Source: Actinostola sp. cb2023 (taxonomy: Eukaryota; Cnidaria; Anthozoa; Actiniaria; Actinostolidae). Taken from it: a stretch of DNA of 64,000 bases. The stretch is from assembly GCA_033675265.1 (NCBI GenBank), contig JAUJYZ010001008.1, positions 1 to 64,000 on the forward strand, read 5' to 3'. Position 1 is the stretch's first letter. Every line of letters starts with the position of its first letter. Below are positions 1 through 10,558 of the stretch, in pieces. The position numbers were made by a program, and so were the translations under genes. Below the pieces are notes generated by a model. It was not told the DNA's origin. It did not search any database and saw only the letters and a list, made by a program, of their open reading frames with translations.

Positions 1-32
1 ATTCAGCATCATATTGCACTCTTCTCAATGTA

Positions 33-456
33 TACCGTAAAGTTGCGAAAGTAGCGAGGTCGTTACTTTCGAATTTAGCAACCTTAGGTAACTGTTACTT
101 CGGGGGGTCGCTACTTTCGGGGGTGGTCACTACTTTCGTGATGCTAAAAATCGTTAACTTTTAGGAGCCATATTCACAGGATCTAGAACGTATTTTACTA
201 AGACTATTTCTTTTGTTACATTTGCTTATCGGTGTAGCAGTAAATATTCTGGCTCTTTACGTGCTGTTTGCTAGTGCTGTTCATCACCTAATCTAATCAT
301 CGCTCTAGAGCTGAGGAGGATCGATATTTTCGGGGGTATCGCTACTTTCGGGGGGTCGTTACTTTCGGGATTTGTTAGCAAGCATCAATTTTTACTGTTA
401 CTTTCGGGAGGTCACCACTACTTTCGGGGGCTCGCAACTTTCGGAACTTTACGGTA
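33..456. mobile_element. MITE inserted in the YqaJ-type pseudogene
   Basis: Terminal inverted repeats of about 26 bp match: 33-58 begins TACCGTAAAGTTGCGAAAG and 431-456 is its near-exact reverse complement. The interior is rich in short direct repeats of the type GGTCGCTACTTTCGGGGG. There is no ORF. It interrupts the C-terminal coding part of the minus-strand YqaJ-like gene: the protein frame runs up to about 457 and a plausible continuation lies at 1-32. No clean target duplication was found, so the superfamily is unknown. Confidence 0.75.
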
Positions 457-1929
457 GTTCTGAGCATGTTGATCCTTTGACGACAAAGTCATTCCATCTT
501 CTTTCGGTCACATACATAGTTTGCTGTATTTGGTAAAAATACTGGTGATTCCTGTTAATTCTTATGTTGGTTCCATCCAACTTCAAACACATTCTCTTTC
601 GCAGAAGGGCACGCTCTAGAGATTCGCTATCATCCATCTGTATGTGTTTCATTTCTAGAAGTCCATTAGGGTCATCTACAGAACGATCCTAAACAAATTC
701 CATCAGGGCTTGCACCTAGAAATCCTTCAGTTTTGCTGATTACAAGACCTGAACTTGAGACAGTTATTCCATTATGTCCACATTTGATTTGTTTGTCTAT
801 GTACAGTGCTCTTATTTCTGGTTCTTTTGCTATTCCCTCCAGCATGTATTTTGTAGGCTTGACATTAGAGTATAGACATTCTCGTACAGCCTTGGTTGGT
901 GAGGTTGTAGGTTTCATAACAGCAACTCTATAACATTTCGATGCGGTAATTCTGCATTTTCTGTGAAATTGCCAAAGAAAACTATCTGATTGCAGTCTTG
1001 TTTTTTCTTCTATTTCTGCTACATTTTCTGTTGACATATTCAATTTCATTTTAACTCTCTGACACCTATCTTTAATTCCTTGTAAAGATATTGGATTTTC
1101 AGTCTGTTTGATAGGTGAAATAAGCCCTAAAGGATCACTGCGGGTAGTATGTTCATGTTCTTTTTCAAGAGTACTTGAGTTGGCGGGTGTTGAGTTGGCA
1201 GGCACCTCTTGTGGTAGAATATGACATAATCTATAGCTTGCCCAGTTTCATTTTGAATTTCTTTCAGCTGATTAAACATTAATAGTAGCTTTTAGTCAGG
1301 CCAATTTCGGTGATGTGGAGCTCTTACATCCTTTTCATTTTCAATTAATTGTCTGCGTACATGTTTTTCCTTCCCATGCACATGCTTTGAAAACTTCATA
1401 GCATTGATAGGCTGGACTGGTCCTTTCCTCTTTGATGGAACACTCCATTTACATGTTTTAGATGTACATGAAACATCAGATTGTTCAAAAAAAAAAATTA
1501 TTGTGCAAAGATTCCAGTGCAAACAATGTTGCTGCCACATGATTACACCTGCCATCCACTCCTGCAGGGCAGCCACACTTGCCTTGAAGAACAAAACCGA
1601 TTGAAGAAATAACAATATAGCAAGTATAAACTGACGACTTCTTCATAGAGGGTAATACTTGACTTTTGATGTAGTGTTTCCCATCCTTTGCAAGATGATA
1701 CATAGAAATAACATGGTTTGACATGAAAAAGTTGTAGCCCATAACGAGGAGTTTCGCTGTAGCAGTCTGCTTCTTGCAAGCAAAATTTTCTATCATGTAT
1801 CTCCAGACAGTTCCAAATGAAACCTTTGGAGCATTAGAGAGATCAACAGAATATCCATCTTTTGGAAAGCTGGCAATGTCTTGCTCTCGTGGCCCAGATT
1901 CGGTTAGAACTCCTTGTCGAGCTTTTTTC
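457..1929 (-). pseudogene. SWIM zinc finger / YqaJ-like nuclease pseudogene, exon 2
   Basis: This is the main coding exon of a protein family common in cnidarians, with a SWIM-type zinc finger followed by a YqaJ (lambda-exonuclease-like) domain. The SWIM motif is visible as CGCPAGVDGRCNHVAATLFA near 1520-1590. The YqaJ part shows ITASKCYRVAV and GFLGASPDGI near 680-960, then a segment ending FYQIQQTMYVTERRWNDFVV near 490-560. A splice acceptor (TACAG, minus strand) precedes 1929 and joins in phase with exon 1 at 4871-5055. The reading frame is broken: a shift in the T/A homopolymer near 1488-1498, an in-frame stop near 1290, and a frame change plus stop near 660-680. A MITE cuts off the C terminus. 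Domain names come from motif recognition only. Non-functional as shown, unless several breaks are assembly errors. Confidence 0.8.
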
Positions 1930-2504
1930 CTGTATCAGGTTTAAACTACCATCAGGGTCTCGTAGATACTAGCGACCTTAAGTTACTGTGGACGGCGGCC
2001 AGGAGGACGTCTACCGGAAGTCAAGTGCATGTATTTTTTGCCTAATTTACATATCACCTCGCCGTCTACCAAACGTCGAGGCGGTGAAGATAAGCTGGTT
2101 GGCGATATCTCGGGAATGTAAGTTTTATTTCAACTTTTTAACACTAAATTTCGTAAAACTAAGCATTTTGGCCGCATGAAAAGCTGTGGATAATATCATT
2201 CTTTGTTTCTAACGTTTTGAATTTTGAAAAATAGAGAAAACCAACGTGAAAGGTCAAGTTGTTTTATACATATGGGTTTTCCCGCCAAAGCAGTCCCTTC
2301 GAGAAGTGGGTAAGAATATTTTTACAACAACATAAGCGCCATTATCAGTTTAATATGACTATAAAACATTATTACTGCTTATATTCCTGGTATATATATA
2401 TATTTCTATCCAATCCATCGCTAATAAGTCACAACCGAATGTGAGAATTTGTGTATATTCGATACATTTCATATCATTTAAGTATCACTTTCTGTTTCAG
2501 AATC

Positions 2505-3195
2505 ATGGAATGGTCCGATCAGCATGACGTTTTACTTACCCGCGAAGTTATGTGAGCCATACCAGTTTAAACCGAGGACAGTGGAGCGAGGAAAGATTTG
2601 GCAAACTATTGCTGACCACTTGAATGAAATCCCTGATCTAAAGTTCCGAGTTACAAAGAGATCAACAAGAAAACACTTCGGCCTACTACTCTCCAAGTCC
2701 AAAGCAAAGCGACGAGAAGAAGCAAAGTTAAGTGGAGTAAATGTAGAAGATACAGAATTAGACACTGCTATGGAAGAAGTTTTGGAGAAATGGGAAGCTG
2801 CAGAAAAAGATGACTTGTTTAGTAAAAAGAAGGATGAAACAGACCGGAGTAAAGGAGAAGATATCCGCTTAATGGCGTGCGAAAGACTGAGTCAAACAAC
2901 TAAGCGACATGTCCAGTCAGACGAAAATGATGAAATAACAGAAAAACCCAAGCGCAAATCTAGAAGATATGGAGGAGACACTGTTGCATTTCTGCGAGAA
3001 AAGGCACAACAAGATCTTGAGCTGAAAAAGGAAGATCAAGAAATCAAGCGAAAAGAACAAGAACGACACTCTCAAGTGTATGAACGCTTTCTAGATTCAC
3101 AGCGGCAACAACAACAACAACAAGCACAAGTTATGAACATGATGCAACAACAAAGTCATGCTATGCTTGCATTGATGTCCAAGCTTGCAAAATAA
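2505..3195 (+). pseudogene. Harbinger Myb/SANT-like accessory protein, frameshifted near N terminus
   Basis: In Harbinger elements this DNA-binding partner is known to help the transposase reach the nucleus and bind DNA. A splice acceptor (TTTCAG) ends at 2500 and the natural start is probably the ATG at 2505, giving MEWSDQHDVLLTRE, which is typical of the Myb-like domain. The frame then hits a stop at about 2550, while the rest of the protein (CEPYQFKPRTVERGKIW onward) reads in the frame opened at 2524, so one base has been gained or lost near 2545. The C-terminal half is a charged, Gln-rich coiled-coil-like tail with a CAA repeat near 3105-3125. About 220 residues, the usual size. Confidence 0.8.
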
Positions 3196-3437
3196 GTAAC
3201 CATATGCAGTGTTGTTGTTTGCTGACATTTGTTTAATAGTTGAGATTTGTTGAGTTTTCATGTTCCACTTCAAATGTTACTTGTCGAATTTTATCGACAG
3301 AAATATACAAGTGATATTTAATATTACAACAGCTATATGAATATCTGAACCATGTATATCCATATCGTCTCACTGACTGGCAAAATGAAATAAATATTCT
3401 GTTGTGTTTAATATCTAGTAACAAGTTTCAGAGAGAT

Positions 3438-4655
3438 TCATGCAAAATAGTCTTGAACTGTTGGAGGTTCGAGGTCAAAATACTGGGAAGTAAAATTTCT
3501 ATAGAGGCAAGTCAGTGCATTCTGAAGAATGGCACATACAACATACATCTTTCCAACACTGCTCAAACCGATCTTCAAGTTTTTCTTGTAGTCAACAAAT
3601 TTAAAAAAGTTGACAATATCCCCAAATAGCCATTCTACTGATATTCTGACTGAACTCATAGATGTATTGAATGCTTGCATTTGGGGGGTTAGAGCTGGTA
3701 CATTTCTGAATGGGCACTGGAGCTGAGGCCTGAGAGGGTAGGCTGGGTCACCATAAATGCACATTCGTCTACCATTGGGTGATATGGCATACTGTTGAAG
3801 CTGTTGCAGTAAACCTGAATTGGCTAGCATTGCAGCATCATGTTTTCTACCCTATAGAAAAATACAAAAAAATATAAGAGTAAAATGTCAATCAAATTAT
3901 CATATATACTTGTTGTAAATGGATTGAATGGCCATTGAACTTACCAACAGGTCCATACATATTTGCAATGATTCCATTTGGAAGAGCAAAAGACTGGAAT
4001 TTTAAGGAGTGAACTCTCTTGTGACCTATGGGCCTTACAGTTCCATCAATAAAGCCAATGCAATTATCGAGTGCTGCTCCCTTGGCATAAACAGCATCTG
4101 CTTTGAAGCTTGTTTGGGTGCAATAGATCATGATTCCAGTCGAGAATCTTATCTTTGTGTGTTTCGTATACAAAGTCCAATACCTCATTAGTAATCATGG
4201 AAAGAACAGGTGCAGGTCGCCCAAAACGAGGAATCATGTCCGAATATCTGCAATATATTTAGCAATATACACAATCCTTCCATGCCATCACTCACAGACT
4301 TCTGAGGACAAACAAACGTGTCTGGTATTTGGAGAGCTTCTGCAAGAACCGGTAAATCATTCTTTGTGACTCTAAACTCTGCAATACACTCGTCATTTTC
4401 CATGTTATCGAGATCAAATCTTTCGTAATCATCGTAAGGGAGATCGAGATTTTTGGAACAATTCACATCGTAGAGAATAGCAAATTCTTCGTCGGTAATA
4501 ATATCATCCATTAAACAGTAAACTAGGAGTTCGTGGGTTTCACGAAACGAAGACATTATGTTTTTTTCTAAATATTCTTGTAGTCGTGTACGGCCGCGTC
4601 CACTTCGCAACTTAACGTTTGATTTTCGCGCCCAATGACGACGGTCTCGACCCAT
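3438..4655 (-). pseudogene. Harbinger DDE transposase pseudogene
   Basis: Conserved blocks read on the minus strand in order: FVCPQKSVSDGMEGLCILL (about 4265-4325), GFIDGTVRPIGHKRVHSLKF with the first catalytic Asp (about 3990-4065), CIYGDPAYPLRPQLQ with the second Asp (about 3725-3770), and SVEWLFGDIVNFFKF with the catalytic Glu (about 3595-3645). The blocks lie in different frames: shifts occur near 4250 and 4100, and a few residues usually present between TVRP and GHKR are missing. An intron is likely between about 3947 (donor GTAAGT) and 3852 (acceptor ATAG), but its junction does not keep the frame. Clearly a decayed transposase. Confidence 0.85.
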
Positions 4656-4870
4656 ACCTCCTCGGCATAGTATACCGTCCTTTCAGCCGCCGTTCACTGT
4701 AACTTAAGGTGGCTACTTTCTGTCAAGTCCACTTTTCATGTAATCATTGACCCTATGTTTGAAAAACATGCATTGAGATAACTGACATTAATATGAAACC
4801 GATACAAAATCGATATTGGCTATAAAACAACGATTTCAGTTCGATGTGTTTACTACAACACAAGTTTTAC

Positions 4871-5055
4871 CTTTTCCTTAAATCCGCAAGCTTTCCAGAC
4901 GTTTTAGCACCTCTACATGGAAGCCATCGTCTCAAAACAGAGCAGCTACATTCTTCCACATGTTTATTTAGTTTTGTGCAAGGAATGTCCTCTTCGGTCA
5001 AAATTAGCTTGGTTTCTTTACTCGTCTTCACAACTTCTTCTACGATGTCCGCCAT
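4871..5055 (-). CDS. Exon 1 of the SWIM/YqaJ gene (SAP-like domain)
   Basis: The ATG at 5055 (reading MADIVEEVVKTSKETKL) starts a 61-codon exon ending in a good donor (AAAAG|GTAAAA at 4871/4870). The C-terminal part, VLRRWLPCRGAKTSGKLADL, looks like a SAP-type DNA-binding helix pair, common at the N terminus of these SWIM/YqaJ proteins. The exon ends in phase 2 and joins in frame to the acceptor before 1929. The 2.9-kb intron between them contains the Harbinger element. The exon is intact but the downstream gene is broken. Confidence 0.65.
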
Positions 5056-5710
5056 ATTTGTTTCTGAGCGTCCTCTGTAACAGCCCCGAGAGCCTTTGCG
5101 AGACCAAACTCGCCCCAATCCCCTACTCGTTTCGCAAGTCGTGAATAGGTTCACTAGATCCACAATTCTTTAAATGACAGATTTAAAAACATAGATTTCT
5201 CAATAAAAATGGATTACTGATATTGAACCTCGACCTGGTACGGCCTTTGTCAATGTTAAAACTCATAACTGATAATCCCTTATGTTTAATTACTTCGTGT
5301 TCTGGAACAGCCATAGAACGTTTATATGCCTTCAAACCTGTGGTAGCCCAAGTCTTAAAATACCCATTGATTCGGGTTAGAAGTTCCAGTCTATCCCGGT
5401 CACAGGAAGCCCAGAGAGAAGAAAGATCGTATATGTTGATCACGAGTTGATTAATGAGCAGTCGTCCGCCATTAGCATTTTTAAAATACGTACAGTACAG
5501 TTCTCTTATTTTCAGCGATCGTTCGCCATTTATAGAGTTCGTTCGCCATTTATAGAGGATGTTCGCCATTTATAGAGGATTTTCTTGGACGCTCTTGACA
5601 CTAAAAGAGGATGTTGAGTGATTTCTCAACGAGCTCGATGACTACTGACAAATGAAGAAACATTGACTACAGATCGGAGGATGTTGTCCTTCAGTAGCAT
5701 ATCAGATAAG
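5056..5710. other. Upstream region of the SWIM/YqaJ gene; no supported gene
   Basis: A 128-codon minus-strand ORF (5183-5569) overlaps a short tandem repeat and matches nothing I recognise; I do not call it a gene. The rest may hold the promoter of the minus-strand gene starting at 5055. Confidence 0.4.
5518..5580. repeat. Short tandem repeat, about 21 bp x 3
   Basis: The phrase GTTCGCCATTTATAGAG occurs three times head to tail. Confidence 0.8.
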
Positions 5711-5911
5711 GTAATTTGAATTCGATTGAGGCCTAAAGCTACTGTATGAGTCGTATTATCGTCTGAGCTTTTGCCGTCTATGGCATCATCAGTTCTATCT
5801 CCCTCAGGTATTTGAATATGATCAACAGTCTCTGCTGTCGTAGATGGCGAACGCTCAGACGATCATACGACTCATACAGTAGCTTTAGGCCTCAATCAAA
5901 TTCAAATTATC
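5711..5911. mobile_element. MITE / foldback element
   Basis: Long terminal inverted repeats of about 60 bp: the left arm 5711-5770 contains GATTGAGGCCTAAAGCTACT, and the right arm 5850-5911 is its reverse complement with few mismatches. The roughly 80-bp middle is also weakly self-complementary. No coding sequence. Confidence 0.8.
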
Positions 5912-6569
5912 ACATTGACTACAGACTTGACAAGAAGCTGTTTTATATTATTCACTATAAAATGGTCAAGTACTCAACTTTATAGATTGACAATTAATCA
6001 CATATAGTACTGTGAACTGATGCTTACTTTACTTTATTATTATTTGCTGACAGAAGAGAACATGAATATTCTCTGCCGGACCGAGTCACGCAACGAGTGA
6101 CCAAACACTGTTTAGTACTGTTTTAGAAATAGCACTAGTCAGTTCTGAAATAGTTCCCTAATGTAGTTCTACCCATTCTGAGCTGGTGTTGTCGACTATA
6201 GAAATACTGTTTTACAGTAATTAAATTGTGCAGTAACAGGCTAAAACTACCTTGTAATGTTCATCATTTTCAGAAACCTTGCAATTTTGAAGCTACATGC
6301 AGTACCAATTCTCGGCTTCGTCATCTCATTATTTATCAGTAGCCCAAGTGAACGCTATTAGAGCGTCTAGTTTTATAAGCCTTATACCATAGCAATATTC
6401 CATGTAAATTTACAGATCGAACGGTGCATGAAAGTTGACGAGTCTAAAAATTATTTTCTGTTTTAATCAAGAACTGTCGAACATTCCATTCAAATAGCAT
6501 ACACTGTCATGTTCAAAGTCTGGTACATAAATGTATAGGAAATTCTCTTTGTGTGGGAAGTGACGAAAA
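5912..6569. other. Non-coding stretch, nothing recognised
   Basis: AT-rich sequence without a supported ORF, RNA gene or clear repeat structure. Confidence 0.5.
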
Positions 6570-7089
6570 AATGGTATATGGCTATGCAGCAGTAGGATAA
6601 TTTCCAAATATGCTTTCTATGTCATTTATTTCTTGTGTGCTTTTTGGTGAGGAAAGTGTTACCAGAGAAATCCTCTTGAATTCATTTAAAGTTTATATTT
6701 CATCAGAGGAAAAGGAGGTTATTGATAAAGCCCTGGCACATCAGTTTGATTGTAATGATGAGGATCTTATAGATTTTCTTAGTAACTTTAAATGCCATCA
6801 AATACCGAAAACTAGAGAGCAAATAACAATTATTTTACAAGCGATTTCTCACCAAGAAATAGTGCAAAAGCCAAGTTACATTGCTGACAGTTTTGCTCAA
6901 ATCATAAGTTACCTAAGAGTATTTGAGATTTTTCAAACAACAGATGGTGTGCAGAGTCTATACAATACCAAAACCTACTGCAAAGAATTTAAACATTCTT
7001 TATGCGAATTATTCAAAATCGCTCTGATCAAACAGTTTGAATTCTGTCTGAGCTACTTTGCCTTAGCATGTACTTTATCATGTATATAG
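6570..7089 (+). pseudogene. HECT-like domain remnant
   Basis: The 159-residue ORF from 6610 aligns by eye with the middle of the HECT-like ORF at 11592-12557: FISCVLFGEESVTREILLNS here against FICYCLFGNQAVTDEIFLSS there, followed in both by a serine/glutamate helix and a KP(S/H) motif. A stop just upstream of 6610 interrupts the same alignment, and the C-terminal HECT lobe with the catalytic Cys is absent. I see no transposon ends around it. It looks like a diverged fragment of a second HECT-carrying element. Confidence 0.6.
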
Positions 7090-7317
7090 TCGCTTGTCTA
7101 GAGCTCATCGAAATCTTGAGATATTAAAAAAAAAATGATTTCAACGATCTTTGTTTATCGTTGCCAAGGAAACCTCGATCGAACTGAAATTGACATAATT
7201 CAAAATTTCCATCTTTGCCCGATAACTGGTGCAAAAGTCATTTTGATCGGTGTTGGATAAGTCTATCAATTCGCAGAATGAAAAGTAGAAGTGTGATCAG
7301 TAAAAAACTACTTCGAG

Positions 7318-7828
7318 CCACTTTAAGAATCCTTCAAGTATCATGATCTCGGGACCTTCTCAATGCGGAAAAACAGTTTTAACACCGAAATTGTTGAGAG
7401 ACCTTGAACAGATGTTTGATGGATAAATTTTCAAATTTGTTTACTGAAATGGAGCATATCAGTCTTGCTTTGTTAAGTTCAAAGAAGACGTACCTAATGT
7501 CGTTTTTGTAGACGGATTCCCAGAAAACGTTCTTGACTTGTTTGAAAATCAACCAGAAATTATGATCTGATGTCTTCGTGTTCTAACGACCAGCGTCTGG
7601 CTGATGACAAAACATTCTCATCACAGAAATATCACAGTAATCTACATTACCCATAACTTATTTCCACCAGGAAAGTTTTCTCGCACAATATCTTTAAATT
7701 GCCATAACATTTTTGCTTTCAAAAACGGTCGTGATTCTCTTGGTATTTCGACATTGGTTCAACAAGCGTTTTGTGATAGGACTGACCGTCTAAACGCATT
7801 AGAAAATTTAAAATGTGTAATGTTGTAA
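7318..7828 (+). pseudogene. Polinton/Maverick packaging ATPase remnant
   Basis: Polintons are large virus-like DNA transposons encoding an FtsK/HerA-type genome-packaging ATPase. Visible here are a Walker A motif, GPSQCGKT, near 7352-7375 and the strongly conserved C-terminal block SHHRNITVIYITHNLF with SRTISLNCHNIFAFKN near 7618-7725. These blocks lie in different frames, with stops near 7424 and 7570, so the gene is dead. Family assignment rests on these motifs. Confidence 0.8.
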
Positions 7829-7851
7829 AATGTCGTCGGCCAAATGATACT

Positions 7852-7989
7852 TTATAGACCAACTTCATATTTGCCTTCTAACAAAATAGTTTCAGGGAGA
7901 TGAACAGTGTAACTGGTCAAGGTTTTGTTTTTGTATAGTTCAAGAGAAGCATTGGAGGGAAGAAGGACAAAAAACTGAGGTTCTGTCAT
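7852..7989 (-). pseudogene. Polinton structural-protein fragment (tentative)
   Basis: A short minus-strand reading frame starting at 7989 gives MTEPQFFVLLPSNASLELYK and ends after EGKYEVGL. The pattern of LPSN near the N terminus followed by a short beta-rich EVGL segment recalls the N terminus of a Polinton capsid-type protein. Only 45 codons are left before a stop. Position between the ATPase and integrase remnants supports the idea, but the match is from memory and weak. Confidence 0.35.
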
Positions 7990-8037
7990 GTCAGGTAGAT
8001 TAGATAAAACTGAAATGCAACTTCAAATATAATTATT

Positions 8038-8457
8038 TTATTGGTCTTTTACAAGTTGAAGTTCGTTTCCGTACACAGTTCCTTCTATTTCTTCACCGTT
8101 TGAATCTTTAATTTTGTAAACGGAAGGTATTCTGGCAATGCGCTTGGAAATGGCAAAAATTTCTCTCGTAAACGTAGTTGTGTATCCTTTTTCAAAGTGA
8201 CCTATCAGTTTAGAAAGTCGAACATTATCGCCGATGTGAAATTTAAACTTAATGGGCCCGTCAATTAGGTCACAATCATAGAGAACATGCCAGATGTGAT
8301 CTTCATTTTCTTGAGATACAAGACTTGGCCTAGTTTTTATGGAAGTATGATAACTGTTGTTGTAACTATCAAAAATATGTTGCAAGACATCAGTATACTT
8401 CAGGGTGTTTCTAAAGGTAAAATATTGGTACATTTTAGATTTAATCGTTTCTATCAA
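8038..8457 (-). pseudogene. Polinton/Maverick integrase, C-terminal fragment
   Basis: The 139-residue ORF carries the end of a retroviral-type integrase core (IETIKSKMYQYFTFRNTLKY, where intact family members have an NRTLK-type motif after the catalytic Glu), then the linker SYNNSYHTSIKTRPS and the chromo-like C-terminal domain with FHIGDNVRLSKL and a VYKIKDSNGEEIEGT block. The catalytic D,D part is missing upstream. Together with the ATPase remnant on the opposite strand it marks a Polinton relic of at least 1.1 kb. Confidence 0.8.
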
Positions 8458-9615
8458 AATATTCCTTCATTTCTGCTTCATAATTTTTGAACAAATGTTT
8501 AACTTTTTGCAAATATTTGTAGGTATGCATGAGGAAGCATTGCGAGAGCTGCATTCCATAGAACTGATCTGGGACGAGATCCTCCCAGAAAATGTGGTGG
8601 AATGGCTAGATATTTTCTCTAGATCACACAATGTTGTGAAAGAGATCATGTTTCCAGGACTATTAAGTGCTGTTTCAGGACTAATGGCTCCCAAAACCAC
8701 CCTTAGAATGTCTGCTATAGAATTGGAGCCAGTGAATTTGTTTACAATAGTCCTTGCTCCTCCTGGTGCTGGAAAGAGTGCGGCATTGCATGCCGGTGTG
8801 GAAAATCCAATAATCACACTAGAAGAATCGATTGAAAATCCAATCCTAGTGGAGGATTTCACCAGAAGTGGTGTATTTATTCATCTTAAAACTACAGAAG
8901 GTCAGGGGTATTAGCAAAAGATGAAGTACATGTCATCCTTGAAAGGCTTGTTAGCAAGAGCAGGCAAGACATTGATAAAGATTTATTGATTAAATTTGTT
9001 GACAATGCGCAGTGGTCTGTAAACAAAGGCAATTCCTCAAAGCGTGACCGAATCCCACGAACTGGTATGTCATTTTTTGGGTTAAGTCAACCGAAGAGTT
9101 TCATTGACATCTACAGCAAGTTGGCAAAAAAGGGAAATGGCCTAGTTGATCGAATTCTATGCTGCTGCCCCAAGCCTCTTCGATTAACTAGAGAGGAAGT
9201 CAATGAAAATGTAAGGAAATTACAGCAGAGCCCATTGCAAAATCTTGAGAAAGTGTATGAACATATTTACCACCGTCACAACAGTGGCCAAAAGTTGGAA
9301 TATACACTAAGTGAAGATGCCTTCAGATTGTTCCTGCAAAAGGAAAAGGAACTGGTAGACTTGCAAAATTCCATCTTTTCTGGATGCTCTGAAGGAATGG
9401 CACAGAATATCTCAAAGGCACCCAAACTAGTTCTGCGGTTGTCTGTAGCACTGCATGTACTTATCAATCACCTAAGTCGTGCACTTTGTGGTGTCCAATA
9501 TGGGGAAATTCCAACAGTTATAGAAAAGGACACCATCAAAGGAGCTATTCACCTGGCAAATTGGTTCATGGATCACAGAAACATCCTGGAAAAGGTAAAC
9601 ACTTGAGTGCTTAGT

Positions 9616-9847
9616 ACTCCAGTTTCGAGTTGTTTAGACACTGCTGTACTTCTTGACAAAAGACGCATTTGCTCAGCCTTAGCCTCAATCCAGAGAATAA
9701 CCCGTGGAATTCAAAAATGATTATATTGTCCTATGTCAACATTTTTCACATTCTCGTTGGTATTTATGAATAATTTACGCTGAATTGAGGCTAAGGCTGA
9801 GCAAATGCGTCTTTTGTCAAGGTGCGTAAACAACTCGAAACTGGAGT
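9616..9847. mobile_element. MITE in an intron of the DUF3987 gene
   Basis: Near-perfect inverted arms of about 75 bp: ACTCCAGTTTCGAGTTGTTT at 9616 and its complement ending at 9847; both arms continue through GCATTTGCTCAGCCTTAGCC. The loop is about 75 bp. It begins 21 bases after the splice donor. Confidence 0.85.
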
Positions 9848-10251
9848 GTTGTCTATAATTAATTTCCTAATCCCAGGGGTTTGTATTAAGGGCTGTAGGA
9901 ATACGTTCATACCAAAGAATTCACTGAATTCTGCTAGCGACCCCACCCCAACCATGATAAGTAGTGGCCACGTCTCACCCTCTTTTCCATCTCTCTAGAG
10001 CTCTATTTTGGGTAATATAATAATAGGTATCATCTATAGGTGCACGAATCAAAAGTAATTGCCACTTCGCTTTAACGGAATGGCTAGTTATAAAAGTAGT
10101 GGATCTATTAAAAAGTTTGAAAAATGATTATCTCCTTCAGAATTCTGATGACAGCCATTCCAATCTTGCCCACTGCACTTCCTCTTCTGCTGTTGCAGCA
10201 ATGGAGAAATTGTCTAAAGAAAAAGTGGGTATACTTACGATGGCCTAAGAG

Positions 10252-10425
10252 GCTCACAGTTTCAGTAGATTTTCCACAGTTCGATTTTGTTTTTTTACAG
10301 TTCGATTTTATTTTTTTACAGTTCGATTTTTTTTTTTTTTAACAGTTCGATTTTAACTTTTTTTAGACAGTTCTCTTTTTTTTCCAGTTCGATTGTGACT
10401 TTTTTTCGTACAGTTTCAGATTTTT
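10252..10425. repeat. Left subterminal repeats of the IS3-type element
   Basis: About six copies of a box related to ACAGTTCGATTTT follow each other at roughly 20-27 bp spacing. They are mirrored at the right end. Such arrays often serve as transposase binding sites; that role is inferred here. Confidence 0.7.
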
Positions 10426-10558
10426 GATTTTTGTCACTGACCAGTGTGAATGCAGGCTCATCGAATTCGCCATCTTTGTTGATTCTCTGCAAGTCGAGTC
10501 GTAAGTTGAGTCACAAGTCGAGGTTTCGATTAGAACAAACAAAAGATAACAAAGAAAC

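Larger units (their letters stand above)
1971..4714. mobile_element. PIF/Harbinger DNA transposon, degenerate
   Basis: Terminal inverted repeats of about 30 bp start AGCGACCTTAAGTTAC on the left and AGCCACCTTAAGTTAC on the reverse strand at the right end; 27 of 30 positions agree. A 3-bp direct duplication ACT flanks it (1968-1970 and 4715-4717), the length expected for this superfamily. Inside are the two standard Harbinger genes, a Myb/SANT-like protein on the plus strand and a DDE transposase on the minus strand, converging tail to tail. The whole element lies inside intron 1 of the SWIM/YqaJ gene. Both genes carry frameshifts, so this copy should not move on its own. Confidence 0.9.

Noticed and set aside
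5183..5569. 128-codon minus-strand ORF
   Set aside because: No recognisable motif, overlaps a tandem repeat and a presumed promoter; composition looks non-coding.
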